From the NCBI RefSeq assembly GCF_905475465.1, contig NC_062252.1, positions 6,014,001 to 6,078,000 of the forward strand: a stretch of DNA of 64,000 nucleotides, read 5' to 3'. The first letter of the stretch is position 1. Every line of letters begins with the position of its first letter. Below the pieces are notes generated by a model that searched no databases, had not been told where the DNA came from, and worked only from the letters and a program-made list of their open reading frames with translations. Shown piece by piece: positions 36,808 through 49,905 of this stretch. The stretch is from Pieris napi. Taxonomy: Eukaryota > Arthropoda > Insecta > Lepidoptera > Pieridae. The translations under genes were made by a program, and so were the position numbers.

Positions 36808-38090
36808 TTGATGAATAAATGTCGACTCTGCCTTTGAGTGTAGATTGTTTTAAATAATTCAATGCAAATCAAACACATTATTAATTGCCATCTAGTAGAA
36901 TTTAAAATTATATAGATATGATTTCTTCGGCTACCATTAACATAACAGGTACTATGCGAGAAATTTAATATTTTTATATAAACGAAATCTACAAAAGAAC
37001 TTGTTTTTTTGCAACTAAAAACAAGATCTTCTGTCTGACACATATTGGAATTTGGTTCTAAAACGGTTTCCGCATAATGCTTTCTACGATCAAGTATTTT
37101 AAGCATGAACCAAAATGCAATGGTGTATTTTTGAGACTCTAAACTCTTGTATGTCAAAAACGTATTGCTTTTTTACCAGTGTATAAATTTCCCTGAACCA
37201 CTATCTCTACTATTGTACAAAACAAAAGCAGCTATTTAGCAATCTGTCTAGTTTATACGGTTCAACGGAAGTCGATACCCGATTCGGTTGTTCCGGAACA
37301 AATTCGGTTAGATTCTTTATAACTTCCTGAACTGGACAATAGTTAAATGAACAGCTTTTTCAATTAAATTAATGTTTATTACGCTTTCACCATTAATTTA
37401 TAAGATTGCATATATTGTAAAGTTATTGGTTATATATATATATGCTGATGCAATGCGAGATTTTCGAAGAGAGTTTTAAAGAAAAGAGATTTGGTACCTA
37501 TTTAGATTTATACTGTTTTTAATCGATAATTTAGACGATTATTATGCTTCTATTGCGTGTACCGTCTAGGATACCGGTTCGAGAACTTTTGGCTTCGCTT
37601 TCCTTGTGGGTCGCGAATCATATGCCCTGTCTATCTCCGCTTGCGTTACTTTATCGTGAGAGTGATGTTGTATTTTATATTAGTAATATTTAAATATTAT
37701 CTTTACGATTATTGTAAAAATATTATATCGTAAGTCCTTCAACGATAGCTTGCTAATTAAGATTATGTATGCTTAAGTTTTAAGCACGTAGCATTTAGGT
37801 CATGGATTGGAAAGTTATCAGGTAATCCATATACATTATATATATTCTTATTTATACCCACAATCAGTCTCAAATAGTTAAGAAAGGTTTATTTTTATAT
37901 TCAAAACACTTAAAAGCTATTTGAGGCCGTATATGAATAACGGCCTTGTGTTTAAGCCCAGAGACACCATGGCCTTTTTTACATCATCTTGGTTTTGTCT
38001 ACACTATGCATGACCAGTCGTAATTGCTATTTATACTTTTATATTTAATAGCTGTCAAATCAATATGAATGAGAATTGACACGTACTTAT
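36808..38090. other. Unrecognised AT-rich intronic DNA
   Basis: A (TA)n tract lies near 37432. No coding or repeat element was identified. Confidence 0.3.
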
Positions 38091-38817
38091 AGGTGGGAAC
38101 TGATCAACGTGACGAGGTGTAATGTAACACGTTACACAGCGAGTATTCGTGCAGTCCGTACGTCGTGTTACGGGGAAACCAGCGAGTAACGAGCTGCTCG
38201 TTACGTAACAAAGTTTAGGAAGCCGAAGTAAACAACTCCTCTAGTGCTGGGTTTAAATAATATAGCGTATAGGATTTCCAATTTCCTAAACCTACATATG
38301 GAAACTAAATTGAGTCACGTAGTGTTCACGAGATGTGATAGTGATAATGTTGATATCTTTCATTCTATTTAATTATTGTTTCATCCAAATTAAGAAGAAG
38401 AAAAAATGTTACTGGACATAAAACTTATTTAAAAACACAGGCGTATGAGGTGGTTTGTTATTGATTGCAATATTAAAAACCAAATGATTACTGGACAGTA
38501 TAAAAACTTTGTACGCAGGTCTCGATTTTGAAGAACTGTTGATTTTAATTGGACCAAAAGTACTTAAAAAAGACACAATTTATAGAAAATCATAATCATG
38601 ATCACTTGCGACGTGCGACGCGTAATTACTGAACCGCGTAACAGTCAAAGGATTCGCTAAAAAACCGACAGCCGGGTGGAGCACTCAAAGCGAGCCACGA
38701 GCGGCTCGTTGCTCGCTGGTTTCCCCGTAACACGACGTGCTGACTGCACGAATGCTCGCTGTGTGACATTACATTACATGTTACATTACACCTCATAACT
38801 TTGGTCAGTTCCCACCT
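38091..38817. mobile_element. Foldback element, 727 bp, about 125-bp terminal inverted repeats
   Basis: The left arm starts aggtgggaactgatcaacgt and includes cgtcgtgttacggggaaacc and agcgagtaacgagc. The right arm is the inverse and ends ggtcagttcccacct. Both outer flanks read TAT. The 470-bp interior has no transposase. Confidence 0.8.
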
Positions 38818-41309
38818 TATTGCGAATGTATTTTGAACAGAATGTTCGAATTTGAATTCTGAGCGCTTGAATAATATTGTATTTTATTTTTGCGGCCTGC
38901 GTGGGCGATGCAATTCCGCGAACAAAAACCTAATTTTCTAAAACATCGCGGTTTATTTGTAAAATTGTACTTATTAGCTTTGTTATTCCGCTCAAAGCCC
39001 GGCACAAAGCCGACCCGCTAGTTAAGAAATCTTCAATTTGTCACGGTAAGTGATCGACAGTACTATTTTTATATCAACAAGAAATGTGAAGTTAACTGTA
39101 CCAAGAGGTTATTTTCGGACTTTCACCAGCTAGGTGTTAATCAAAAACCCATCTATATTGAAACCAAATTATTTTTACACTTATTTTACGTAAAAATACA
39201 CAAAGATTGATCTATGCCAGGAAAATATCGTGTCCGTTTTAGTTATATGTATAGATTTATAACTTAAAAGTGTTACTTACTATATATATATATATATAGA
39301 CTAATTGGTATCCGTGAGAAATTTAAAATTATAACTAAATTTTTTATAGATTTCATTAAGTTACTATTTTTGCTATGTACTAGAAAATATTATTGGCATA
39401 TCACAGTTTAGTGTTGAGTACTTTTTTGGTACAGTAGATACTTAGTCATTAAAACAATACAATTCTAGAGTATAGGTAGAGTTTTGTTTTCATATTCGTA
39501 TAAAAACATAAATGTGGTTAATACAAATCTTTTTCGTTAAATTTTCGTTGATACAAAGTTTTTGTGAGATAAATAAATACAAATTATTATTATTCTTATC
39601 TTTAATAACTCAAGGATATTCGTCTTAATATCCTTGGCGCCTATTCAGTATTCAATAACAGATGATTGTTATCGACATGGTTTACTCGCAAGATCGATTA
39701 AGGAAAATCGTGCTTTATTGAAAATTACATAACCGCTTCGATGTAATAAAAATAATAATTATAGTTTGTTTATTTAAGGATTGCAGGTTTTAGGTATCCA
39801 AAAAACAAATGAAACACTAACTATACCGAGTTGTTTGACTCCAATAATGCCTGCAGAAGGAGGTTATATGTGTAATTTTATTTTAATGAAATAGTGTCTT
39901 ATGTCTGATAATGTATCAAGGTTCTAAAACAATGGGATTTCTATCGTAGGCATCTAAAGCTATTTATTTGTTTATATGTTAGAAAATAAAACACATGGGA
40001 AGCCAGTATTTAATTAGTTTTATATTTTGGAAATTGTTTTACATTGCAATGAAGTGTGAATAAATATTCTATCTGATAAAACAGCCACTATTATTTCATC
40101 AAAACAAGCGACTGCTTCTAGAATACTTAACTCTATTTTGATACATGTTTATTTATAAGTGATAATGTCGGGCTTCCCAATAATAACGTCGATTATTGCT
40201 TGCATTTTCCTTGTTTACAACTTAATTCCTTGAATTTTATATCGTGACATCAATGTGGATTCCCGGAGATAATCTCGGATCTGGATAAAATAGATTTATA
40301 TTTACTAGTTACTTACTACGTATGCGCCTTATTAAAGCCTTTGATCGCCTCCGTAGCCTTACTGTTAATTCACTGTGTATATTACGCCTATCCCATGGTT
40401 CACATCTCGCTCGTATGTAATTTTTGTGATGAATAAGCAATTTTTGACGTAAATGATAAAAAAATAAGGAAACAGATACTTATTTTGATACGTTTTTGTT
40501 TATCAATACTACGATTTATCAAAATAACTTTATAAGATAAAAGTTATATTTGTAACGAAATTAAAACAGCTGATTTTAGTCTTAATTTTGCAATTTATTT
40601 GTTGAATTACGACAAATCTGTAACTTTCTGTTTTCATATGTTTTTATTTGTTTATACCTGATCTGAAAATATCAATTAGACCCCGCTTTAGTGAGCCCTG
40701 GACCTGTGGAGGCTATATTTGCCGCGAACTGAATATTGTGCTAGTAATTGGCCCATATTTATTAGCAAGGTTCGCGATATTTAGAATATAAAAGAATCTG
40801 AAAAGGTATTTTACCAAGTAATAGATTATTCCAATAAAAAGGGCAACACCTGACGTTTGTCAGTTATGTTATTGGATCTCTTTCTTCGTCAATTTATTTC
40901 TATGAGCAATTTTATTTAACTTCGCATTTCTATTTAATTATGTTAGGCAAATATAGAAACACGTGTACACTTAACGATGTCGTGTGACCTTTATTGGGTC
41001 GAGAAACCCGAGTTATGTATAAGATATGATATATTAATAATGTGTATTTCCCATTATTAATAGTTTATCTGATAACGTTAGGCCGTAGTGGAAAGTAGAT
41101 AAAACCTATTTGGTTTGTAGTATTTCACTTACTTTAAATTCAAATATAGAACATTTTAATAAAAAGGTCACTTGACAGTGATTGAAAAAAGAAGGTTGGC
41201 AAGTCTTGCAACTAGGAATAAATATCTGACTTTTAGTTAGCTTATTAGATTGTAATAGCTTAAAAACTATTTACCAAATTTTGACCATATTTAATAAACG
41301 ATATTATAT
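38818..41309. other. Unrecognised intronic DNA
   Basis: A (TA)n microsatellite lies at about 39281-39298. No gene or repeat family was recognised in the rest. Confidence 0.3.
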
Positions 41310-41395
41310 ATTTTATTTATTTGACACTCGATGCAAATACACAAATTACAATGAGGGCAACAGCCCTTTCGAGCGATCTCTACCAGGTATACTTT
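41310..41395 (-). repeat. LINE 3' tail
   Basis: The minus strand reads agtatacctggtagagatcg, a gagggctgttgccctcat-like block, and ends tcaaataaataaaa. It resembles the tail at 49774 in its cctgg(t/a)agagatcgct core. Confidence 0.6.
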
Positions 41396-41729
41396 TAAGA
41401 AAAAATACTATTTAATAATGAATATAAACGTAAACAAATAAATATATACAAAAAGGACACATGAATCATGATAATTCATAAATTACGTGAGTTATACGAT
41501 GGGTACAAGTTATGCAGTAGCTATTTCATATTTAGATGTTTCTTATATCGCATACTACTAGTACACTAGCGCATGAAAGCGTAACTTTAATCTCATTTAC
41601 ACTACAAGGATTAATTATTTTTCATTGCTATATGAATTTTCGAGTTAAAAATTGTACAGCTGTCAAAAGTAGCATGGCCATATTCCAACCAATATTGTAC
41701 ACTACTCATTAACTTCCATTAATTTTTTT

Positions 41730-42040
41730 GAAGTTATACTTCTTTAGGCGCGTTATGAAACATTGATGAGAGTGAAATTTTACGATGCGCGCGCACCGTG
41801 ACACAAAATTAACAGAATGAAGTTGCCCACGGAAGATGCTACACTTAATGTAAGAGAATAATAATAAATATTTATTTATTTCATTTTTCAAATGAAAACT
41901 AAACTTTATTGACTATAATGACTCCTTTTCCAGTCTTTGATTATTTAATTGTAATTCATTATTTGCATGCAATCAAAAAGTATTTTTAATAATGCCAAAG
42001 AAGTATAACTTCTTACGCGCGTACATAAGTACACGCACCC
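41730..42040. mobile_element. MITE with GAAGTTATACTTC ends, copy 2 (inverted)
   Basis: It starts gaagttatacttctttaggc and ends ttacgcgcgtacataagtac, then acgcaccc: the reverse orientation of the copy at 17661-18016, with the internal gttgcccacggaagatgct shared. Confidence 0.85.
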
Positions 42041-42592
42041 TTTTTATTTAAAGTTATTTCCTGATTTTGTTTTATTTTCTTCGATATTGATAATACATCC
42101 GAGCTTTAGTGATACGCGTCATTGTTTTGTACGTAATTTTACTGTAGAACTGTAAATTATGTACATTTCGTATACATAACCAGTAAATGTACGGATAAGC
42201 TGAATGCTAATACAATAAAAATAGATAACAGAACAGTTAATGTTTTAATAATGAGAAATTTAAGTCTTTATCGGGTTATAAACTGTATAAGTGCTAAATA
42301 CATTTTCGTGTGCACGACATTATTTTTATTTTTATGGGCGCGATCACCCCAAAACATGTTTAATCGAATAGGTGTTTTACGATTTTCTGGCAACGGGCAA
42401 CTAGCAAGTGTCGTGGAAAGTTCGATATTTAAATTATAATATCTAAGTGAAAGTGCTATCTGTGCATAGAGTTTCTGCATCTGTTTTTGTAGAAATATTT
42501 TTTATGAACATAAAAACAGAATTCGAATTTTAAATTTTTACCCTTTTCATGCAATGTGAAATTACATAAATACATTTATAGACTGTAGTCTA

Positions 42593-42806
42593 TAGCCCAT
42601 GAACAAAAAATACCTGTGAAATGAACCAACGTGAATAACGCTTAGAAGGCTGTTACTATATCAGAAAATAACTCTGAGCACTATGCCGTCATTTCTGAGC
42701 GGTACATGTGAGTACGACAGTGAATGGAATTTCTCAGGTACAAATGAGGAATTTCGACTAATTATTAATGTACGGCTTTGTTATAAGTGTATAGATTATT
42801 AAAAAT
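42593..42806 (+). repeat. 210-bp repeat, arm A of a long-distance inverted pair
   Basis: The segment from tagcccatgaacaaaaaata to ataagtgtatagattatt recurs in reverse complement at 59940-60155 with only scattered differences, including agcactatgccgtcatttct. No coding was recognised. Confidence 0.8.
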
Positions 42807-44672
42807 AAAAGATGATGATTAAGATTTTATGACCAATATTGTTAGTTAATCATTAGTGTGGATTTTACTAAAAAATCCTACCTTTATCAATATACTTACA
42901 CTAATCTAAACGTAAATATTATCTAAGTAATTTTTCTTTTAACTCTTGGAGATTCGAAGAATTGTTAGCGATGTCGTGAGGTAATTCAACCTAAAACCGG
43001 ATGTTCGGTTAGTGGACATTTAGGGGTCCGTATAGTATTGTAAAACCATTTAATTGGTGATATATGTAATATGTCATCATATTCTATGTAATGATTGTCA
43101 TTTGTTATTATTATTCTATATATAGGGTTATCGGTTATTCGATTCCCGTTAGGGGGTGATAGGGGTGACTATTTGTGATAATGTTGGTTAATATGATGCC
43201 AAAGTGAAAAAACTTTGGTTCATCATGTTTTTTTATACTTTCTCAAAATAAGTCAAAAATCAACATCAAAATTGTATTGTTCTATATAGCTCAAACAAAT
43301 ATCATGTAAACAACAGTTATCGGTGGAAATTAAAAAAAATTGGAAACGAAGAATATTATATCAATATTTTTATTTTTAATTTTTCCACTAAAATAGCCTT
43401 AAACAATCGTTGTGAAACTTGGTGATTATTTTAAAATACAACCATCTTTCTAATCAATCAATTCTTAGCTCTCCAACAATCCATAACTTAGTGTAGTAAA
43501 AACCAAAACTTTCAAAGAAACTGAAAAAAGTAATCACAAATGAGGCTGATTATTCATAGAAGGCATTCAAACTAATCTTTGCATTTATTTTAACTTGATC
43601 TATCTCATCACAGAAACATACAAAGAGTGGAGATTTGACAAGAAGAGACGGAAGAGTAGTTGAATAAAAACAGATTTAATTCTACATACACAGTTTAGGC
43701 GATAAGACATTCAAAAATCATTCATAATTTAATTTGAAATGCAAATGGTTATGCGCAGTAAAAAAACTTTCGTTCATATTTTATTAGCATACATTTCCTT
43801 CTAATATCACTTTATTTATGTAGAATATTTCACACTTGGCTGTTAATAGCCACAGACTATCAATTCAAGACTCCACACGACATACGTCAATCGCCACATG
43901 GCCCCAAATTCTTGGAAATGTTATTAGTAAAGTATAAATTAAACCATTATTCGACTTTAGAATTTAATTAAAGTTAAATGAAAGAGGTCACTGTTTTGTT
44001 CCTGACTTTTTGTGGATACCACCAATAAAAGGTTAAAATAATACTAATAAATCAATTTATATATTCTAACGATGCTATTAGGTAGAAAAAACAACTTTTC
44101 TTTGCATGATTGGTCGTTCTGCGATAAATATTTCGCGAAGCATAATCAATAAAAATAATATTGTGTCTTGAACACACTATTCTATTATTTTTTATGAAAA
44201 TGTCAGAAAGTACTAAAGTTTAATTATAATTTATTACCTTTAAAGCGGTTTTTATTTTCGAGGTCTATAAGGTTAAGGCTGCTTACTTTTTGAATTTGCG
44301 AAGGCGTCCTATATAACCTACGTTTTCATCTAGGTACATAAGAATTTCAAAGATATCTTTATTTCTTGAGCAGTTGCGTATAAAATTCCAACCAATAATT
44401 TTTACAATGTTAGATTTAGCAATTACTAATCTAGTTACTACTAAGTACCTACTCTACATGGGAAATGTCATAATTTTCAATTGTTAAAACAAAATTACGA
44501 TTTAAGGCTTTACACTGAGGTATTAAAGACTTTAATTGCTTGGGTTTTAATGTGTGAATTTCAGTCAAATGTTTTCGTTTCCTAAAACAATTAGTTCGTC
44601 GGAAATGTACCGATATGAATCGATAACACGTTGCATTGTTTTTTGCTACTTGAACACTTTTACGATGTCCTA
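42807..44672. other. Unrecognised intronic DNA
   Basis: No gene, RNA or repeat family could be supported here. It leads into the candidate recursive splice site. Confidence 0.3.
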
Positions 44673-44752
44673 TTTTTTATTTTCAGGTAAGTGTTATGAA
44701 TCAGTTTCCGGCATAAACAATAGATGAGTGATCAAAGTCTTTTTAGGTAAGA
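44673..44752 (+). other. Candidate recursive-splicing (ratchet) site with a 60-nt RS-exon
   Basis: A pyrimidine run followed by TTTTCAG abuts GTAAGT directly at 44686|44687, a perfect acceptor joined to a perfect donor with a zero-length exon between them. A second junction, CTTTTTAG|GTAAGA, lies at 44746|44747, exactly 60 nt on. In known recursive splicing the downstream donor defines a transient RS-exon that is then removed using the regenerated upstream donor. Read in phase 0, the 60-nt unit has TAA as its tenth codon, so retention would truncate the protein. It lies 24.2 kb from the upstream donor. Confidence 0.5.
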
Positions 44753-45812
44753 TTACTATTCAGATGGAGACTGGTATAACGTGAGTAAGTTACGGTTATT
44801 TCAATCCTTTTCTAGATTGCTTTTAGGCCACGACTTGATGAGAGATTTAAATAGTGAAAGGTTCGGTCTCGAAATTATAATATGTATATTTTTATTTTAC
44901 ATTTTTAAATTGAAGCAAGTTAAGGTGTTATCCGTTATTGCGAATGTTCCAACATTCGCATTTATTTTTTATTAAATATTTAGGTAGCCAAAAGCCAAAA
45001 TCATTGGTCCAGAATATTGCGTCCCGTAAAGAGAGGAGTATTTTACGCTTCTGTTAGCCATACCATCTGTCCGTATTTTTGAAATCTAGATAGCGAAGAA
45101 AATTCTACAAATTCTTAAATTCAAACAAAAGAGCTACACTTGAATGAATGTGTTAAATATATATAATAAAATCAAATGAATATTTTATTTTATCTTCCAT
45201 ATGCTGATCGAAGGTTCTGCGTATCTAATAATAGAGCATTATATTCGGATAACAAAGTATTTACACTATCAAGTCTTATTGTAATTAATAAAGTTCCTCA
45301 GCCACTTGTCAAGGGGCAAAGGCTGCACATATACTGTCTTGTATTCTCTCTACATTGTCTTAAATCTTTCTGTTCATTGCCAAACAATTGTTTACCTGAC
45401 TCGACCTTCATTCTCACTCATATTATCACTCTCGGATATTTCGTAGGTATCACCCGTTGCCTTAATTAGGAAGTTTCATTTGATATCAAATTGATAAAAC
45501 ATTAATACGATAGCACTCAAGTTTATTAACTTATTGTGTCAGACATGCCATTATCAATATCAAGAGAACCGTAAGCAAGATTTTATTGATAAAACCATTA
45601 GCACTTGCTATTTGCAACGGCGAGTTAATTAACTTATTCGATAAGGTATGTGTGAATTGTCTATGGATTGACAATAAACAGCTCAGTCACGTACACACGT
45701 CGATGACCTGTTGCCAAATTTTCTATCCTCTAATAGTGTTTAATAGTAATTGGTGTAAGTTTGTTAATGCTATATCTTCTTTTAAATTGTAATTAAAAGA
45801 ATATATAGAATA

Positions 45813-46191
45813 CTAGCAGACCGGCCAAGCGTTGCTGTGGCTAAGGTTTTTGTTATATTACATAGTAGCAAGCTATTCAAGAGAATCGGTAGGAGAACAC
45901 CGGTCATGGGGACCACCATACTTTTTTGGTGGTTATGCCATTAAATCGTAGCTTATGTGAAACGTTGGTACTTTCAACACAGCGCCATCTGTTAGAATTG
46001 TGACTATCAAATAATAAACAAATATTTTGCAATAAAATAAAATTGCGGGTATAAATTGAGATTTAAGCTATACTATCTTTTAAGTTGGATCAAACTACAC
46101 ACGGTGTGCAAATTTGATTGATATCGGTTTGGTAGTTTAGGAGTCCATAGCGGACAAACAACGTGACACGTAATTTATATATATATTAAGA
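45813..46191 (-). mobile_element. Non-autonomous Helitron, copy 3
   Basis: Minus strand TCTTAATATATATATAAATT start and GCTAG end, between A and T. It is 379 bp, the same family and near-full length as 5833 and 8078. Confidence 0.85.
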
Positions 46192-46214
46192 TTATTTTCC
46201 GAAAACTATATCCT

Positions 46215-46510
46215 TGTAATCCCATCTCATAACTCTTCCTTTCTTAGAGAATCCTTTAAGGTGTCTGCAGTGAGGCTATGGAATTTACTTGCCGTCCCTA
46301 TCCGATTTACTCCTTCTCTATCTTCCTTTTAATCTCTAATGATCACTCATTACCTATCCACATAGAATTCCTATCCCTTAAATTATTGTGATACATGTTC
46401 CTTTAATGCTGGCAGCATTTCCTACCTGTATTGCGCTACTTATTTGTTGAGCGAAGAAAGCAGCAGCTCTGGGGTCTGGGACTATCTACCAGGCATTTCT
46501 TTTAAATAAT
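46215..46510 (+). pseudogene. LINE 3' fragment (KVSAVRLWN lineage)
   Basis: The frame reads PSHNSSFLRESFKVSAVRLW, then NLLAVPIRFTPSLSSF and TAA at 46330-46332, a reverse-transcriptase C-terminus. The non-coding tail follows. It is the same lineage as the minus-strand fragment at 34425. Confidence 0.7.
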
Positions 46511-47061
46511 AAATTAGAACAAATCTTTAAAGGTAGTTGTCGAGGTTTCCCAGAAATGAATGGATACTTGTTAGTAGTAATATGTTCCTTTTCCTTAGTT
46601 AAACTGAATTCCCTTTCCAACCCAACGCGAACGCTTAGTAAGAGAGTCACTAAGACGATTTTGATATACTGGAGTTATACTCAGCGCAAGTCTCGACGTG
46701 TAGTTTCCTTACATTTTATAAACAACTTTTCTATTCAGATTTTATAATTTTTGTTCAGATTTACTAAAATAATGTTCCATGTATAAGCTTTGTGAGATTA
46801 GTAATTATAGTTAAATTAAATAAATACCCATGGAGATATAAGTTAATTTTATTCTATTGTATAACAATAATTTAATTTCTCAACACAGTAATGAAGCAAT
46901 TAGGTATCGTGTAATTAACATAAAATACCCGTATATTATAATTTGTTTAAAAAATGTACCGAAAGTGTAGGGTCAGTAACTTTTTCTACTGAGGTTTAGT
47001 TTGATTAAATTAAATTAATAATAACAATAGGCTTTTATTTTTATACATCTAGTTTACATAC

Positions 47062-47333
47062 GGGGCCGTTCAAGTACGTTCAAGCAGATTTACTCCAATT
47101 TATCCCCCCCCCCGGCCCCTTCTCTTGTCAGCAAAAGTAATCAAAGCTCTCAAAAAAATAGTACATAAACGTATAAATTGTATGTAGGAATCCTCGAAAA
47201 TGAATTTCGTTTACAAGTATAGATAATCTGTGGGTAATATGTATAAAAAAGTAAATAATTACTGTTGACGTAATCACCAAATAAGATAATCAATCCTCCC
47301 CCCTATAGTGCTTACTAACACTTGAACGACCCC
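47062..47333. mobile_element. MITE with GGGGCCGTTCAAGTA ends
   Basis: Left end ggggccgttcaagtacgttc, right end acacttgaacgacccc, an inverted pair, with C-runs near both ends (about 47106 and 47296). A degraded relative lies at 6720-6945. Confidence 0.7.
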
Positions 47334-47549
47334 TATTTAAAAAGTAAGATATTTACAGTTTTATTATCCTATCCATATTTATTTAATCTAAACTTTTGTA
47401 TATTACGAAAATACGAACTACGTTAAATTCTTGAAGAAAATAAATGACCTTTATACATAAAACATTTTTAAAGGATGTTATATTATTTATATCTATTATA
47501 TTCTATATTCTTTATAAGGCGCTTCAATGATACAACTTTCCTGCCTTAC

Positions 47550-47589
47550 CTGAGTTATATCCCGGCGGAACACCTTCAGAATATAGTAC
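47550..47589 (-). CDS. Candidate 40-nt micro-exon of an antisense nested gene
   Basis: The minus strand reads ttcctttccacag, then 40 nt of higher GC than its surroundings, then gtaagg. Joined to the upstream candidate exon (ATG CGG) it continues open as MRVLYSEGVPPGYNS with one base left over. Both splice sites fit the consensus. Alone, such a short unit could arise by chance; the phase agreement with the exon 2.6 kb upstream is the main support. Product unknown. Confidence 0.3.
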
Positions 47590-48506
47590 CTGTGGAAAGG
47601 AAATAGCAGCCTTTTTAGTATTGTAATATAAGTAGAAAATAGCTTTATAATACTTTTTTACAGTTCATGAATGGGCTGACCGTACTTTGTATTAGGGGAA
47701 CTCGACCCGCATTTTCTGTGATTTTCATTACTGGCGTCATTGTTGTACAAGTGTGAGGAAATAATATTTATTATGTATCATTTACGACTTGTTTACAAAC
47801 GGTCCAAATTAACATCATATTATGGTTTTCAAGTCATTTGTATATATATTAAAAATGAAAAAAAAAAAAAAATATTTTAACAATTTTAAGTATTTAAGTT
47901 TGTAGTTTTGAATGTGATTAAGTAGATCTTTAATAAATGAAACCAAACGTTAATTATTTTAGAAACATTTATTAAGACTTACATAAATATAATAGTGCGC
48001 ATTGTTCATTTGGTCACACACCGTACACTTGATCAAGTCTGGTTACCACAGGACTGATTTTCAGTGAGACCATTGAATATAGGAAAGTATAAACACATAA
48101 ATAGAAAGATATGTTATAGTGACAAAAACACACCCACATATGTAAATTCTAATGAATGGTTCAAGTGCATTCAACCAAATAAACCAATTCAGATTTATAA
48201 CATTAAGTATAAGTTGATATAATAGCTTTATAATTGCGTGATAATAAACCGAAACTTACTTCATTAGGAGGCCAAGTATTTTCTGATTTACACACGCATA
48301 CTTCTAACAGCGTATGTAAACAGTTTTCGCGTTAGGACCTTGAAAAAATTCCAAGTTCAAGAAACCATAGGCCGATGACCGCTGTGAACCTGTTTCCGAA
48401 CTGTCATTGATATTATTTACCTTCATACAGAGAATTTGCGATGTTTTGTAATAGACGTTACGTCAGTGTCTAAAATATTGTTTGGTAACTTGCTTTTTAT
48501 ATACAA

Positions 48507-48931
48507 CTAGCTGGCCTGGCGAACATCGTACCGCCTAACAGTCGATTCTTTATTTTTTTTAATACTTATTCTGCTATTCGGGACACCGGTCTAGCTAGTA
48601 AGAAAAAAAAATAAAGTTGATAAGACAACAAATACATTATGTCAAAAAATAAAAATTTACCTTCCCGGAACCCCTCCACTAACATTTGAACTTTATGATA
48701 TGGTATTAAAGTTCAAATTGACTTTTAAGTATTATTACGAATATTTTGTATGGGAATATAGAAAAGTGTTGTTTTTAGACTTTTTCACTCAATTTTTTTA
48801 ATTTTTCTCTCCGTAAGAACCATCCTCGTACTTCAAGGAATATTATAAAAAAAATATTAGACAAATCGGTCAAGCCGTTTTCATGTTATGTCGTGACAAC
48901 GGAAAACGGGTTTCATTTTTATATATATAGA
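48507..48931 (-). mobile_element. Non-autonomous Helitron, second family
   Basis: On the minus strand it starts TCTATATATATAAAAATGAA and ends with the stem-loop ggcggtacgatgttcgcc, then aggccagCTAG, inserted between A and T. It is 425 bp and non-coding. Related 3' ends lie at 50537 and 54778. Confidence 0.8.
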
Positions 48932-49773
48932 TTTTTATCAATATGATTAATAAAACATTTTGTTTTCCTGGAACATAAGACCAAGCATGTTTTTGTGTAA
49001 TCCAATTTAAAATATCTAAGTAGCGTAAACTCAACTCTAGTTGGGGCTTTTATCTGCATATTTCCGCAATCAGCCCTATCTTACAGTGTAAGAAAACATC
49101 GTAGAGAAACCGGCATGTCTTGGATCCAAAAACCTAGGTACCTTATCTTTTTCATGACCAAAGAACGTTTTCCAGGAGACATGTGATTCTAAGTGTAATA
49201 TGAATTATACTACTAATTTCAGTCTGTATGAATAACGCGCAATATAATATTAAAAACCGTGAAAAACACTGTGATACACACAAGATCCGTTTTGATACTC
49301 ACACTATCTATATATAGTCACACACACTACTGTCAACCTGTTTTAAGCTGGTCTTTAATTGGTAATAAAATATTCATTCTCATAATAAATACTTGCTAGT
49401 TTAGAAATGGTGTTATAAATTTTCCTATTAAAAAATCGCTTATCGCTGCCTAGTAACAGTTGCATAGGAAATATTATTTGCCATTCTTGAAGCACGTCAA
49501 GTGCATAAATTGCAATTCTCCTCGCATTTAGGTTATTATCAATAATTGTTAAATGCTTGAGTGGGTTTTCGAACACTTTAGTTATTATTTGGCTACGATG
49601 TTTTATAACTTGTGTAATTAACCTTGCATATTATAAACTTAATTTAGCTAAATTAATGAGTGTATGATTTCTCTTAATACTGTATGTACCGATTGAAGTC
49701 GTTCCTTACTTATGAAAAGGTATCTAATTGATTACAGTGAGTCCAGCTTGGTAACGCCAAGATAAACAGATTA

Positions 49774-49905
49774 AGGTTGCCTGGAAGAGATCGCTTATTA
49801 GCGATAAGGCCGCCCGTTTCATCCCTTATAATATTTATGTATTGTGTTATTTGTGTTTCTTTTATTTTGATTGCAACAAAGTGTAAATAAATAAAAAATA
49901 AATTA
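49774..49905 (+). repeat. LINE 3' tail (Jockey-like)
   Basis: It reads aaggttgcctggaagagatc, gcttattagcgataaggccg and ends gtgtaaataaataaaaaata. This is a typical 3' UTR and tail of an insect non-LTR element, with no coding left. Confidence 0.65.

Noticed and set aside
42345..42435. Minus-strand exon within overlapping open frames on both strands
   Set aside because: The acceptor and donor are only moderate and the phase does not follow from the neighbouring candidate; it looks fortuitous.
45396..45460. Minus-strand exon (GDTYEISESDNMSENEG) for the nested antisense gene
   Set aside because: The frame left by the upstream micro-exon runs into TGA here, and the acceptor is weak.
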